Positions 1-7,408 of a stretch of 7,861 nucleotides of DNA are shown in pieces. Position 1 is the first letter of the stretch. Each line of letters opens with the position of its first letter. The stretch comes from JAZRZI01 sp045601325 (GTDB taxonomy: Bacteria; Bacillota_I; Bacilli_A; RFN20; CAG-826). The translations under genes were made by a program, and so were the position numbers. The notes under the pieces were generated by a model. That model searched no databases, was not told the origin of the DNA, and saw only the letters and a program-made list of their open reading frames with translations. Location of the stretch: positions 1 to 7,861 of the forward strand of contig JAZRZI010000015.1 in assembly GCA_045601325.1 (NCBI GenBank), written 5' to 3'.

Positions 1-1
1 A

Positions 2-37
2 TTATTACAATCTCTCGGCTACATAGTATCTCGATAA
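2..37 (+). CDS. Possible 3' end of a plus-strand gene (partial)
   Basis: The plus-strand frame beginning at base 2 reads LLQSLGYIVSR and stops at TAA (35-37). A hairpin followed by seven T residues lies 46 bases further on, which is where the terminator of a plus-strand gene would be expected. That context is the main support. The peptide is too short to assign to a family. A competing minus-strand frame in the same bases (8-67, ending in RYYVAERL, then TAA TAA) is also open, so strand assignment is uncertain. Confidence 0.3.
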   Translation, partial: LLQSLGYIVSR

Positions 38-83
38 AGAATTTGCTTTAGCAACAAGAGCTAATTCTCAAATATTTAGTTTT

Positions 84-106
84 GCTCATTCGTGAGCTGT
101 TTTTTT
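84..106 (+). terminator. Intrinsic terminator, plus strand
   Basis: GCTCA (84-88) and TGAGC (93-97) form a 5-bp stem closed by a TTCG tetraloop, a very stable loop. It is followed by TG and seven T residues (100-106). On the minus strand the hairpin has no T run, so it should act only on plus-strand transcription. It would end the gene entering from the left edge, which converges on the large minus-strand gene ending at 354. Confidence 0.6.
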
Positions 107-110
107 CGTT

Positions 111-353
111 GCCGCATATCACGGCTTTATTTCCACACTTCTTTCCTCCCAAATTATAAAATCTTTAGCCTAAATATATTTTAGGATGTCATGAACATAA
201 ATAAACAAAAGCGACCTAAACTATCTAAAATTTGATATATTTGAAAAAAATAAAAGCAAGATTTTACAGGTCTGTGAACTTAAATGTGCTCGTAATTTTT
301 CATAAGCACACTTTATTTCCGTGAGTCTTTAAATGTATCACCTTGTTGTTATT
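111..353. other. Intergenic region without a recognisable gene
   Basis: This AT-rich stretch lies between two converging genes. All frames are broken by stops. It contains small imperfect hairpins: GCCG/CGGC at about 111-125, CCTAAA/TTTAGG at 169-185, and TGTGCT/AGCACA at 285-310. None is followed by a convincing T run on the minus strand, so I cannot point to a strong terminator for the operon that ends at 354. The 285-310 hairpin is the nearest candidate, with a 14-base loop and only TTT after it. Confidence 0.5.
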
Positions 354-3146
354 TTAGTTAGTAATGCTAATCGTTACTTCTTTTGTTGTAACTTCACCAT
401 TGTAGTAGGCTTGTATTCTTAAAGAAGAACTTCCTACTCCTACTGGATGAATAATTCCATTACCATCAATAGTGAAGATTGATTTATCTTTGCTGACAAA
501 TGATAGATAAGAATTAACATTTGAGTTGTTAAATAATGTAATAACATTAACTGATGTATCATTATTCAATTTAGCGTTTATTGAGCTAGGTGCGTTAATT
601 GTTAATTTAGGGGCAGCATAATAAAAATTATTGTGTTCTAAATATGCATCTGCAAAGAAGTGACCTAAGTCGATATAACAACCCGCATCATAGTGAGCGG
701 TATCAACATTACCTATTGGTTCATAAGTTGTTGTTAGTCCTCTAGCGATTGTATCTAAATAAACGTTATTATCATCCACTCTAGATTTCTTAGCGTTATT
801 GATATCTTGGTAATAATACCATTCTTTACTAATACCGGCGTCGTAAATAGCGAATTTATGACCTAAACTACCGCTGAATTCATTCTTAAAGTCTTTAACC
901 AAATTATTAAATGTGGTTAGGTAATTGTTCTTAGCTTTTTCATAAGAAGCATCGCTTTCACCTTGCATCCACATAAAGCCTTCAATTAATGGAATTGTGC
1001 CTGTGGATTCACTGATATAATCAATCGCATTATGTAATGTATCCACCATTCCAGTGTATAACCATCCTCTTTCTTTAGAAGCATCATAATCAACGCAAAT
1101 GGAAATTCTTGAAGATGATGGGGAAGCAAAATCATAGTTTAAAGATGTCGCGCCAGTCGCATATTTTACTATGTAAATTGTTTCATTAGGATATGCTTTT
1201 GATAAACGATCCGCTAATCCAGATTCAAAGCCAAATGTACTAGGCATACTATTGTTAAGTGCGTCATCCACTTTAACTGGAATGAATCCATCGATGGTTT
1301 TGTTGTCAAAATAACCAGTCAATAAAACATTGCTATACCCATTCGCATATTCTTCCATTTTGTTTTTAGGAATAATCGTGTGCAAATATTCAAAGTGTCC
1401 AACACCAACCGCGTTACTTTGACCCGCAATAACAAAGATTTTGGAGTTCTTTTTAGGAACATATCCACCATTATATTTGTAAACAATATTGAAAACTGTG
1501 TTGGAGTTAATTAATGCTGAAGTAACAACATTGAAGTTCGCATCGTAAACAGTAAATGTATATCCATCTATCGCATAATTATCAAAGTTAATTGTCGTTC
1601 CGCTTGGGATACATAAAACTTCATCATTCTTATCTATGCCAACAAAGTGTATCACAACTGTGTTACCACTAGTTTCAACATAATCTAAATAGATATCTTC
1701 ATTAATAACATCATTAGAGAAATCCCAAATGACTCCATCGTGATACCATGAACCGAAACCTGATGTATTAGGGTTTTCAATTAATGAACCTTTTTCATAT
1801 AGTCTAACTATATTTTCTTTTCCTTGTTGTCTAAATGTCACTCTAACATAGTTACTATAGTTTTCTAGATTAGCGACACCAACTTCAAAAGGAACACTTG
1901 TCTTTCCTAAAAGAATGTTACGAACCATAACGCATTCGTCGTGAGTGACACCACATCTAGTGACTAAATAGTTTTCCATTTTCTCAGACATATTGTTTCC
2001 AGAGAACGTGGAAATAAAGTCTCTTATTCTAATAAAGCGATTATATAAATCTAAGCTTTCTTTAGATAACGCTCCCGCTACAGAGAATAACGATATAGCG
2101 TAATTTTTGAATGTGGTTTCATCGCTCATTCCGCATAAATAATCAAGACATATGCCCATTAATCCCGCTCTATCTCTACCAAATGTTGAATGGTAAATAA
2201 CAGGATAATTATTAGGGTTTGCTAATACTTTAATCGCATTGCCAAAGCTAGGCGCTAATGAGTATTCACCAGTCAGTTCAATACTGATCCAATTAGAAAC
2301 TCCACCACTATATTCATATGGAGATGAATGACGATAATAGTTGGTTAAATTAAGAGGATTATCACTGCCTTCACCAATACCCCTTAAGTCTAAATCAGTC
2401 TTAATGCATAAGTTATTCTTAATTTCATTAACTGCTTCAGAAGTCGCATGCTCTAACTTCGCGCTACGATAGACTAATCCTTCTTTTGTTGTTTCTCCTG
2501 TTAGATTAGTTAATCCACCCATATCTCTAACATTAGAAATACCTGGAAGATAAATTGCTCTAGGTAAAGAAGCACTAGCGAATTCAAAAATATTTGAATA
2601 TTTAACACTGTTATCGTTTAAGGTGGCGACAATTTGCCAATAATATTTCACGCCCGTATAAGGGTTTTCTAATATGACAGAGGTATTATCACCATTAACA
2701 GTGTAATCTCTTTCAATTCTCTTAAAATCCTTATCCTGTGAGACAATCACTCTATATTGTTTTGCAGATAAAGATGAATTCCATGAAAGAATATTGTTTG
2801 TAGGTCTATACATATCATATTTTTCATATAATTCTAATACTTTAGAGGAATCATAAGAATCATAGTTAACCCATGATGCAAGTTCATCATTATAAGTGAT
2901 TAAATCTCTGATTGTATTTAGTTTATCTTGATAGGAATTAACTAAATCAGGAAGTTGATAGAATTCAGTTAAAGCAGTTGGCAAGAACGATACTAGTTCA
3001 CCTTTTCCTGGTTTGTTTGCAGTTATTTTGCTAGTAAATTCTTTTTGATTTGAGCTTGCTTTCGTCATTAAAACAGGAACAGAAATAGTTGCTCCAACAG
3101 CAAGAACGGATAGGCCTAATGATATGCATTTAAATAATCTTTTCAT
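354..3146 (-). CDS. Exported pseudophosphatase / SGNH O-acetylesterase fusion protein
   Basis: A 930-residue exported protein. A signal peptide covers about residues 1-30 (KRLFK, hydrophobic core, TKA). A fibronectin-III-like module follows at about 115-192. A tyrosine-phosphatase-fold domain of the Y_phosphatase3 type spans about 195-400, with NVRDMGG at 205-211, LDLRG at 252-256 and the P-loop HSTFGRDRAG at 319-328. Serine 320 replaces the nucleophilic cysteine and Ala327 replaces the usual Ser/Thr, so phosphatase activity is doubtful. An InlB-type repeat (WYHDG, about 430-500) and a second beta-module (about 500-565) lead to a sialate/carbohydrate O-acetylesterase domain (about 568-840). 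That domain keeps GQSN (Ser577), WMQGESD (726-732) and DTAH (Asp815, His818), so it looks active. A Big_2-like domain (about 847-929) ends the protein. No LPXTG motif or membrane anchor is seen. It starts 2 bp after the upstream gene, with GGAAAGG ten bases before the ATG. The natural ester substrate is unknown. Confidence 0.85.
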   Translation of the reverse strand: MKRLFKCISLGLSVLAVGATISVPVLMTKASSNQKEFTSKITANKPGKGELVSFLPTALTEFYQLPDLVNSYQDKLNTIRDLITYNDELASWVNYDSYDSSKVLELYEKYDMYRPTNNILSWNSSLSAKQYRVIVSQDKDFKRIERDYTVNGDNTSVILENPYTGVKYYWQIVATLNDNSVKYSNIFEFASASLPRAIYLPGISNVRDMGGLTNLTGETTKEGLVYRSAKLEHATSEAVNEIKNNLCIKTDLDLRGIGEGSDNPLNLTNYYRHSSPYEYSGGVSNWISIELTGEYSLAPSFGNAIKVLANPNNYPVIYHSTFGRDRAGLMGICLDYLCGMSDETTFKNYAISLFSVAGALSKESLDLYNRFIRIRDFISTFSGNNMSEKMENYLVTRCGVTHDECVMVRNILLGKTSVPFEVGVANLENYSNYVRVTFRQQGKENIVRLYEKGSLIENPNTSGFGSWYHDGVIWDFSNDVINEDIYLDYVETSGNTVVIHFVGIDKNDEVLCIPSGTTINFDNYAIDGYTFTVYDANFNVVTSALINSNTVFNIVYKYNGGYVPKKNSKIFVIAGQSNAVGVGHFEYLHTIIPKNKMEEYANGYSNVLLTGYFDNKTIDGFIPVKVDDALNNSMPSTFGFESGLADRLSKAYPNETIYIVKYATGATSLNYDFASPSSSRISICVDYDASKERGWLYTGMVDTLHNAIDYISESTGTIPLIEGFMWMQGESDASYEKAKNNYLTTFNNLVKDFKNEFSGSLGHKFAIYDAGISKEWYYYQDINNAKKSRVDDNNVYLDTIARGLTTTYEPIGNVDTAHYDAGCYIDLGHFFADAYLEHNNFYYAAPKLTINAPSSINAKLNNDTSVNVITLFNNSNVNSYLSFVSKDKSIFTIDGNGIIHPVGVGSSSLRIQAYYNGEVTTKEVTISITN

Positions 3147-3148
3147 AA

Positions 3149-5878
3149 TTATTTTGCCTTTCCTTTCTTTTTATAAATGGCGAAACCACACATAGCAATT
3201 AACAATAGAGAAATAGTCATAACTAAATACAAACTATTATTATTCGATGAAGAAAATATAGTAGGGACCACTACTTTAGCTCTAATGATATATGTATTAT
3301 TTTCATAAACGATTGCTTCGTTATTAGCGTTAGCCCATGCCACTAATCTATTTCTTTCATTTTCATAATAGCTATCGCTCATAAATAGAGTCATATCTTC
3401 TAAAGTTAAAGCGTTGAATAATGTTTTTGCGGAGTTATACCATCCTTCGGATATACATTTACCAGTTCCGCTAGTTGGGGAAGAATAACTACCACCATTA
3501 GATAAAACTAATAATAGTTGATAGACACCTTCAGGTATTAAGATTTCACCATTAATATCTAGGAAATGTTGATGACAAACACTACAAGTGTATGATCCAA
3601 TTGCATCGCCTGAGCTAACAATCGTGTGAGGTAGTTTAGGCACTAATACTTCATCAATAAGCATTATTCCACTTGCATCATAGAAATAATATCCAGGATA
3701 TGCATCGTTAGAATAATATGCGATATGACCATATTCAGAACATGTTGATTCTTGGAATGGATGATATGAGAAAGTAACTTCATACACCACTCTAATAGTG
3801 ACATCGTTAGTAACTCTTAAAGAATATATACGAGTGTTGCCTTTATAAACTTTAAAAGATTTAGCAGCGGATTCATTGAACAAATCAAATGGCACACTAG
3901 CGTTTTTATTAACTTTATATGTTTCAACTGGTTTATTAATACCCTCAAAAGTAACAGTGACAACATAGTGTCTTTCTGTAGTAATGTAATGTGGCTCTAA
4001 CACCATATCACCTTCCACTACATTGTTATCAAAGTCCCAAGGAAAACCATTATAATACCAGCCTGCAAAAACATAATCATGGTCAGCATCTGATGGCATA
4101 ATAGGAGCTTTAACATCCTTTAGTTTAGATCCCACAATAACTTGAATAGGATCATTATCACCAAAAGTGACAGAAGCATATGAAATACTACCATATACAT
4201 GAATATCGATTGTTTTTAAAACTTTTGGATAATTTGGATTATCTAAAGTGATCAATAATTTCCAATCACCTTGATTGTATTTTCCATTAGTGACTGCACC
4301 TTCACTATATTCAAAAGTTAAATCGTTTTTAGAAGCATTAGAATATAGACAATCCACATCCACGATTGACGCAAAATCGTATATAGGATCGCCAGCTAAA
4401 AAGTCATAATTAGAAGATCCACTACATTTAATTTTAGGAAGATATTGGTTTGCGTTTTCACGTTTCTTAATGGTGACATTACAATCCGGATTATTAGCCC
4501 AAAATGTTCCGGATTCACTTGAAGTGGTATCTATATTAGTTTGATAGTTAAATAAAACAGCGTGATCTAACGCAAATGTGAAATTAGTGTGTGTGCCACA
4601 TTCAACATATATTTCCACTAAATAGTCTCTATTTGGTTCTAATGGGATTGTTAAGGCTCCATTATTGCCAGAGGTATCCGAATATAAAATTGCACTGCTT
4701 GATGGAAGCATTGCCACTGTAAACTTACCATAAGGATTCAAACTTAATACATTATTTGGACTGCTAGGATTATAGTTACCAAAATTGACCATAAAACTAA
4801 TTTCAGATACACCAAAAGGTAATACATTAAATAAACAAACAGGATCACTACCAAAGGTATAAGGCAATGATGATATACCTAAGAAATAGTTATCTAAATT
4901 AATGCTATGTTCAAGGCAGATAGTAGGGAAATCATACATTCCCCATCTACCACCGATTAATTGCAATTTAAAAGGTTGAACAGATTTATCGATAAAGTCT
5001 GTATTTTCATTTAGTTCCACTGTTGGGACTAAATAGTCACTAGTAGAATAAGTGAGGATATCAGGATATTGAATATGCATATAGTTATTACCATGTGCAT
5101 AGTCAACAGAAGTCAAAGGATACTTTTTAGCGATATCAGCGATAGATAAACCATTGAATTTAAGATTCCTTCCAATCGCATTATTGTCGTTTGCTCTATT
5201 AGTTGGGTCAGCGCCATGAGAAATGCTAAAGTAATCAATTCCAAAAGTTCCAAAGTATAAAATTATATGATTATATCCAGGTGTGGTTGGGAATGTATCA
5301 TTGTTCCAACCTGCTGCAATACCCGACAAAGTCAATGCTGGAGATTCTTCAACATAGCTCCAACACAATATGTCACCTAAGCCACCTTTAAATACAAATG
5401 TAGAAGCACCTGTATGAGCGGAACCATCAATTGACATTCCTTCTAAAACGCTGACTGTTGGATAACTACCAGCAGGGACCGCTCCACTAGGTAAATATAC
5501 ATATAATCCATTAAATGGGTAGCAATAAATAATCGCGCCACTGACGTTTTTACTTTGCACACCATTGATCAATACATAATCACCTACATTACAACCACTA
5601 ACACCACCATTTATAAGATTTCTATCAGTAAATAAAGTATTAGAAATATTAGAAGGGAAAAGAAGTAACAAAACATAACCAGCTGTTGGAACATTATTTG
5701 CATTTAATCCTGGTGCCCAACCAACATAATCAATATTGTTCCATTCCACATTTGGAGTGCCAACTGTTGTAATAGCGTTAGCAATTGATTCCTCTTTTTT
5801 AGAGACACGAGAAAACGCTAATGCACCTAGTGTCATAAAAGGGAGAAACAATAATTTTAATAGTCTGTGTTTGCGCAT
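3149..5878 (-). CDS. Large membrane-anchored surface protein with InlB-type repeats
   Basis: A 909-residue surface protein of unrecognised specific function. Residues 1-22 form a basic-hydrophobic signal peptide. The N-terminal part contains two similar units (about 45-115 and 180-250), each with a GW...P..GY...LL.F pattern. Residues 565-632 are a Listeria-Bacteroides/InlB-type repeat (AGWYYNG.PWDFDNNV). A second beta-module follows at about 637-702, and the pair resembles the pair in the next gene. Residues about 705-781 look like two degenerate copies of a gut-Firmicutes 'TC..YG...Y' unit; the second has a TCSVCHQHF cysteine pair (Cys765, Cys768). A domain at about 806-870 precedes a transmembrane helix (about 882-902) and the basic tail YKKKGKAK. 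The protein is therefore anchored by a helix, with no LPXTG motif. The start has AAGGAT just upstream. It is the first gene of a two-gene operon. Binding or adhesion is inferred from architecture only. Confidence 0.85.
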   Translation of the reverse strand: MRKHRLLKLLFLPFMTLGALAFSRVSKKEESIANAITTVGTPNVEWNNIDYVGWAPGLNANNVPTAGYVLLLLFPSNISNTLFTDRNLINGGVSGCNVGDYVLINGVQSKNVSGAIIYCYPFNGLYVYLPSGAVPAGSYPTVSVLEGMSIDGSAHTGASTFVFKGGLGDILCWSYVEESPALTLSGIAAGWNNDTFPTTPGYNHIILYFGTFGIDYFSISHGADPTNRANDNNAIGRNLKFNGLSIADIAKKYPLTSVDYAHGNNYMHIQYPDILTYSTSDYLVPTVELNENTDFIDKSVQPFKLQLIGGRWGMYDFPTICLEHSINLDNYFLGISSLPYTFGSDPVCLFNVLPFGVSEISFMVNFGNYNPSSPNNVLSLNPYGKFTVAMLPSSSAILYSDTSGNNGALTIPLEPNRDYLVEIYVECGTHTNFTFALDHAVLFNYQTNIDTTSSESGTFWANNPDCNVTIKKRENANQYLPKIKCSGSSNYDFLAGDPIYDFASIVDVDCLYSNASKNDLTFEYSEGAVTNGKYNQGDWKLLITLDNPNYPKVLKTIDIHVYGSISYASVTFGDNDPIQVIVGSKLKDVKAPIMPSDADHDYVFAGWYYNGFPWDFDNNVVEGDMVLEPHYITTERHYVVTVTFEGINKPVETYKVNKNASVPFDLFNESAAKSFKVYKGNTRIYSLRVTNDVTIRVVYEVTFSYHPFQESTCSEYGHIAYYSNDAYPGYYFYDASGIMLIDEVLVPKLPHTIVSSGDAIGSYTCSVCHQHFLDINGEILIPEGVYQLLLVLSNGGSYSSPTSGTGKCISEGWYNSAKTLFNALTLEDMTLFMSDSYYENERNRLVAWANANNEAIVYENNTYIIRAKVVVPTIFSSSNNNSLYLVMTISLLLIAMCGFAIYKKKGKAK
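3157..3163 (-). promoter_or_regulatory. Ribosome-binding site inside the upstream gene's last codons
   Basis: On the minus strand GGAAAGG lies ten bases before the ATG at 3144-3146. It falls within the codons for the lysine-rich tail of the upstream protein. This fixes the start of the downstream gene and, with the 2-bp gap, suggests translational coupling of the two large surface proteins. Confidence 0.65.
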
Positions 5879-6036
5879 ATATCCTTATATAGGAATATAA
5901 TAGAACAAAAATATAGCCATTTGGTTAAAGTTTCCTTCGTTTAATATCAAAAATTTGACATTACCAAAGCGTGAATTTAGTAACTTAAAACATAGATTTG
6001 CTCATCTTTATAGAAAGATTGCAAAAACGTCTTGAT
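5879..6036 (-). promoter_or_regulatory. Upstream region of the two-gene surface operon
   Basis: This gap should carry the promoter of the operon starting at 5878. On the minus strand AAGGAT lies directly before ATATG and serves as the ribosome-binding site. TATTAT (complement of 5897-5902) could be a -10 box, but I find no good -35 hexamer 16-18 bases upstream of it, so the promoter is tentative. The right part of the gap still resembles the C-terminal tail of the decayed toxin gene (IKTFLQSFYK in frame after its stop). Confidence 0.3.
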
Positions 6037-6357
6037 TTATTCAACAAAAACATTAGGCATCTTTTCTTTTTCAGCATCATCAAATAAAGATAATGCGTAC
6101 ATTAAGGAAACTAATAGATTTTTATTTTGATATTTTTTATAAATTAAATCTATGAATTGCTTTTCGTTTAATTTTAATTCTTTAAAAATTTGAAACAAAT
6201 CAAAGAAATCCTTTTTATTTCCTCTTTGACTTATTGCGCCTGCTTTCATACCAGCAATGTCTTTAATAGACACAATTGAGATGTGCTGCATTTCACTAGC
6301 GTTATATTTTCAAGATTGCAAAGTATAGTACGTGGGGTAAACATAAAAAAGAAGGCA
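6037..6357 (-). pseudogene. AbiEii/AbiGii-family nucleotidyltransferase toxin remnant
   Basis: The longest open stretch (6037-6291, 84 codons) contains IVSIKDIAGMKAGAISQRG followed by NKKDFFDLFQIFKEL and later LSLFDDAEKEKMP. These are the C-terminal signatures of the AbiEii nucleotidyltransferase family, toxins of type IV toxin-antitoxin abortive-infection systems, usually 200 residues or more. The N-terminal catalytic part is missing. Family-like residues continue in the same frame above the ATG (LFYVYPTYYTLQS), across a TGA at 6310-6312, until a TAA at 6358-6360. They also continue below the TAA at 6037-6039 (IKTFLQSFYK). Two internal stops plus N-terminal loss point to a decayed gene rather than a short functional protein. 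No ribosome-binding site precedes the ATG and no AbiEi-type antitoxin gene is present. The family call is from memory of its motifs. Confidence 0.75.
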
Positions 6358-6369
6358 TTAATGCCTTCT
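6345..6369 (-). terminator. Intrinsic terminator of the 326-residue surface protein gene
   Basis: AGAAGGCATTAATGCCTTCT (6350-6369) is a perfect inverted repeat. On the minus strand it is followed by six T residues (complement of 6345-6350). It lies 28 bases past the stop at 6398-6400 and should end that transcript before the toxin remnant and the two-gene operon. The remnant's readable homology ends inside this hairpin. Confidence 0.85.
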
Positions 6370-6397
6370 CTAATTAACGTTTAGTTATCGTTATAGA

Positions 6398-7378
6398 CTA
6401 CTTAGTTTTTTTCTTAAAGCAAATCTTTTTAACCGTAAATAACGCTCCAGCAATGAGCGTAATCACAAGAGCACATATAGAAGCATCTTTGATATTGGAG
6501 TTAGATGCTAAGCCATATCCTGAAGATAATGAAGGATTTCTTCCAAGGAAATCAGCATATGTGGATGAACCATATTTCCCAACAATGAAATCGTATTTTG
6601 CTAATGCTTTTTCAATTTCTGAACTTGATGATTCGTTTGCAGTGCCTTTAGTTAATACTGCTTTTTCATTAGTAAATTTAATGTCAGCAAACTCTTCCGC
6701 AACAGCGTTCCAAGAATCAACACTTGGTGGAGTGATACCATTATCACATGTGACATTATTCAATAACGAATTGGCAACAGGTTTTGCATACATTCCTTCC
6801 GCAACAAATTTAACAACTGCAGCATTTGTGCTATCTGTGTAACCATACCATTTTTCATTATTATGAATTCCTAGGTATCTAAATGTAGAACCAACAGTGT
6901 TTTGCTTCATGAGATAGCCGCCGTCGACTTCTTCTAAAGACCATGTATAGTGATCTAATCCAACACTGCCATCAGTAACTCTAATATTATTATCATATCC
7001 AGAAGTTGCTTTGCTATTATGAATTAACGAACAAGTCCCACCACCTTCTGGATAAATAACAAATTGGTATTCATTATTAACCACTTTGACATTGAAAGGT
7101 AATAAATCGAAATTAGTAGTTAAATCAAAAGCTATTGGTGAATTTTGTCCGACATATACTTCGCCACTTAATCCATATTTTTCATCAGCGGTCATAATAT
7201 AATAACGGCCATTATTTTTTAATGCATTTGTAGTTGCGTATTTAGGGCTCAAAATATGTTCACCAGATTCTTTTGAGAATGAAACGCTTGAAGAATTGCT
7301 TTCTTTATTAGCTCCGGAAAATAAAATTGTAAAGGCGCCTAAAATAGGTAATACAATATTAAGGAATTTCTTTTTCAT
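6398..7378 (-). CDS. Exported, membrane-anchored surface protein (326 residues)
   Basis: No family is recognised with certainty. A signal peptide covers about residues 1-23 (MKKK, then a hydrophobic core). A Ser/Lys-rich linker leads to a compact domain at about 55-195, with repeated elements such as GRYYIM.A and YTWSLEEVDGGYLMKQN...RYLGI. These are reminiscent of ricin-like beta-trefoil modules, a weak similarity. Residues about 205-280 form a domain (CDNG...SWNAVAEEFADI...ALAKYDFIVGKYG) of a kind I associate with exported proteins of gut Bacilli and Mollicutes-like bacteria. It also resembles the membrane-proximal part of the 909-residue protein. A transmembrane helix (about 299-316) and the tail KKICFKKKTK anchor it; there is no LPXTG motif. 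AAAGGAG lies about 11 bases before the ATG. It has its own promoter region and terminator, so it is a single-gene transcript. Confidence 0.85.
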   Translation of the reverse strand: MKKKFLNIVLPILGAFTILFSGANKESNSSSVSFSKESGEHILSPKYATTNALKNNGRYYIMTADEKYGLSGEVYVGQNSPIAFDLTTNFDLLPFNVKVVNNEYQFVIYPEGGGTCSLIHNSKATSGYDNNIRVTDGSVGLDHYTWSLEEVDGGYLMKQNTVGSTFRYLGIHNNEKWYGYTDSTNAAVVKFVAEGMYAKPVANSLLNNVTCDNGITPPSVDSWNAVAEEFADIKFTNEKAVLTKGTANESSSSEIEKALAKYDFIVGKYGSSTYADFLGRNPSLSSGYGLASNSNIKDASICALVITLIAGALFTVKKICFKKKTK

Positions 7379-7408
7379 AATCGTGTTTTCTCCTTTTAAT
7401 AATTAAAT

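Noticed and set aside
169..185. Inverted repeat CCTAAA-TATAT-TTTAGG
   Set aside because: The stem is only 6 bp and AT-rich with no T run on either strand; this is expected by chance in such DNA.
285..310. Hairpin TGTGCT/AGCACA as terminator of the two-gene operon
   Set aside because: The stem is short, the loop is 14 bases and only TTT follows on the minus strand; too weak to call as a terminator.
5881..5893. TCCT/AGGA hairpin that could hide the ribosome-binding site of the 909-residue gene
   Set aside because: A 4-bp stem with an AT loop is unlikely to be stable, and no riboswitch-like structure surrounds it.
6310..6312. TGA read as tryptophan (Mycoplasma code) to join the two parts of the AbiEii-like frame
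   Set aside because: The tryptophan codons I checked in the neighbouring genes are TGG, the surrounding residues do not suggest a tryptophan at this position, and a second stop (TAA) interrupts the frame further down.
6453..6842. A 129-codon plus-strand open frame
   Set aside because: It lies entirely inside the well-supported minus-strand 326-residue gene, has no ribosome-binding site of note and no recognisable domain; it is a shadow frame.
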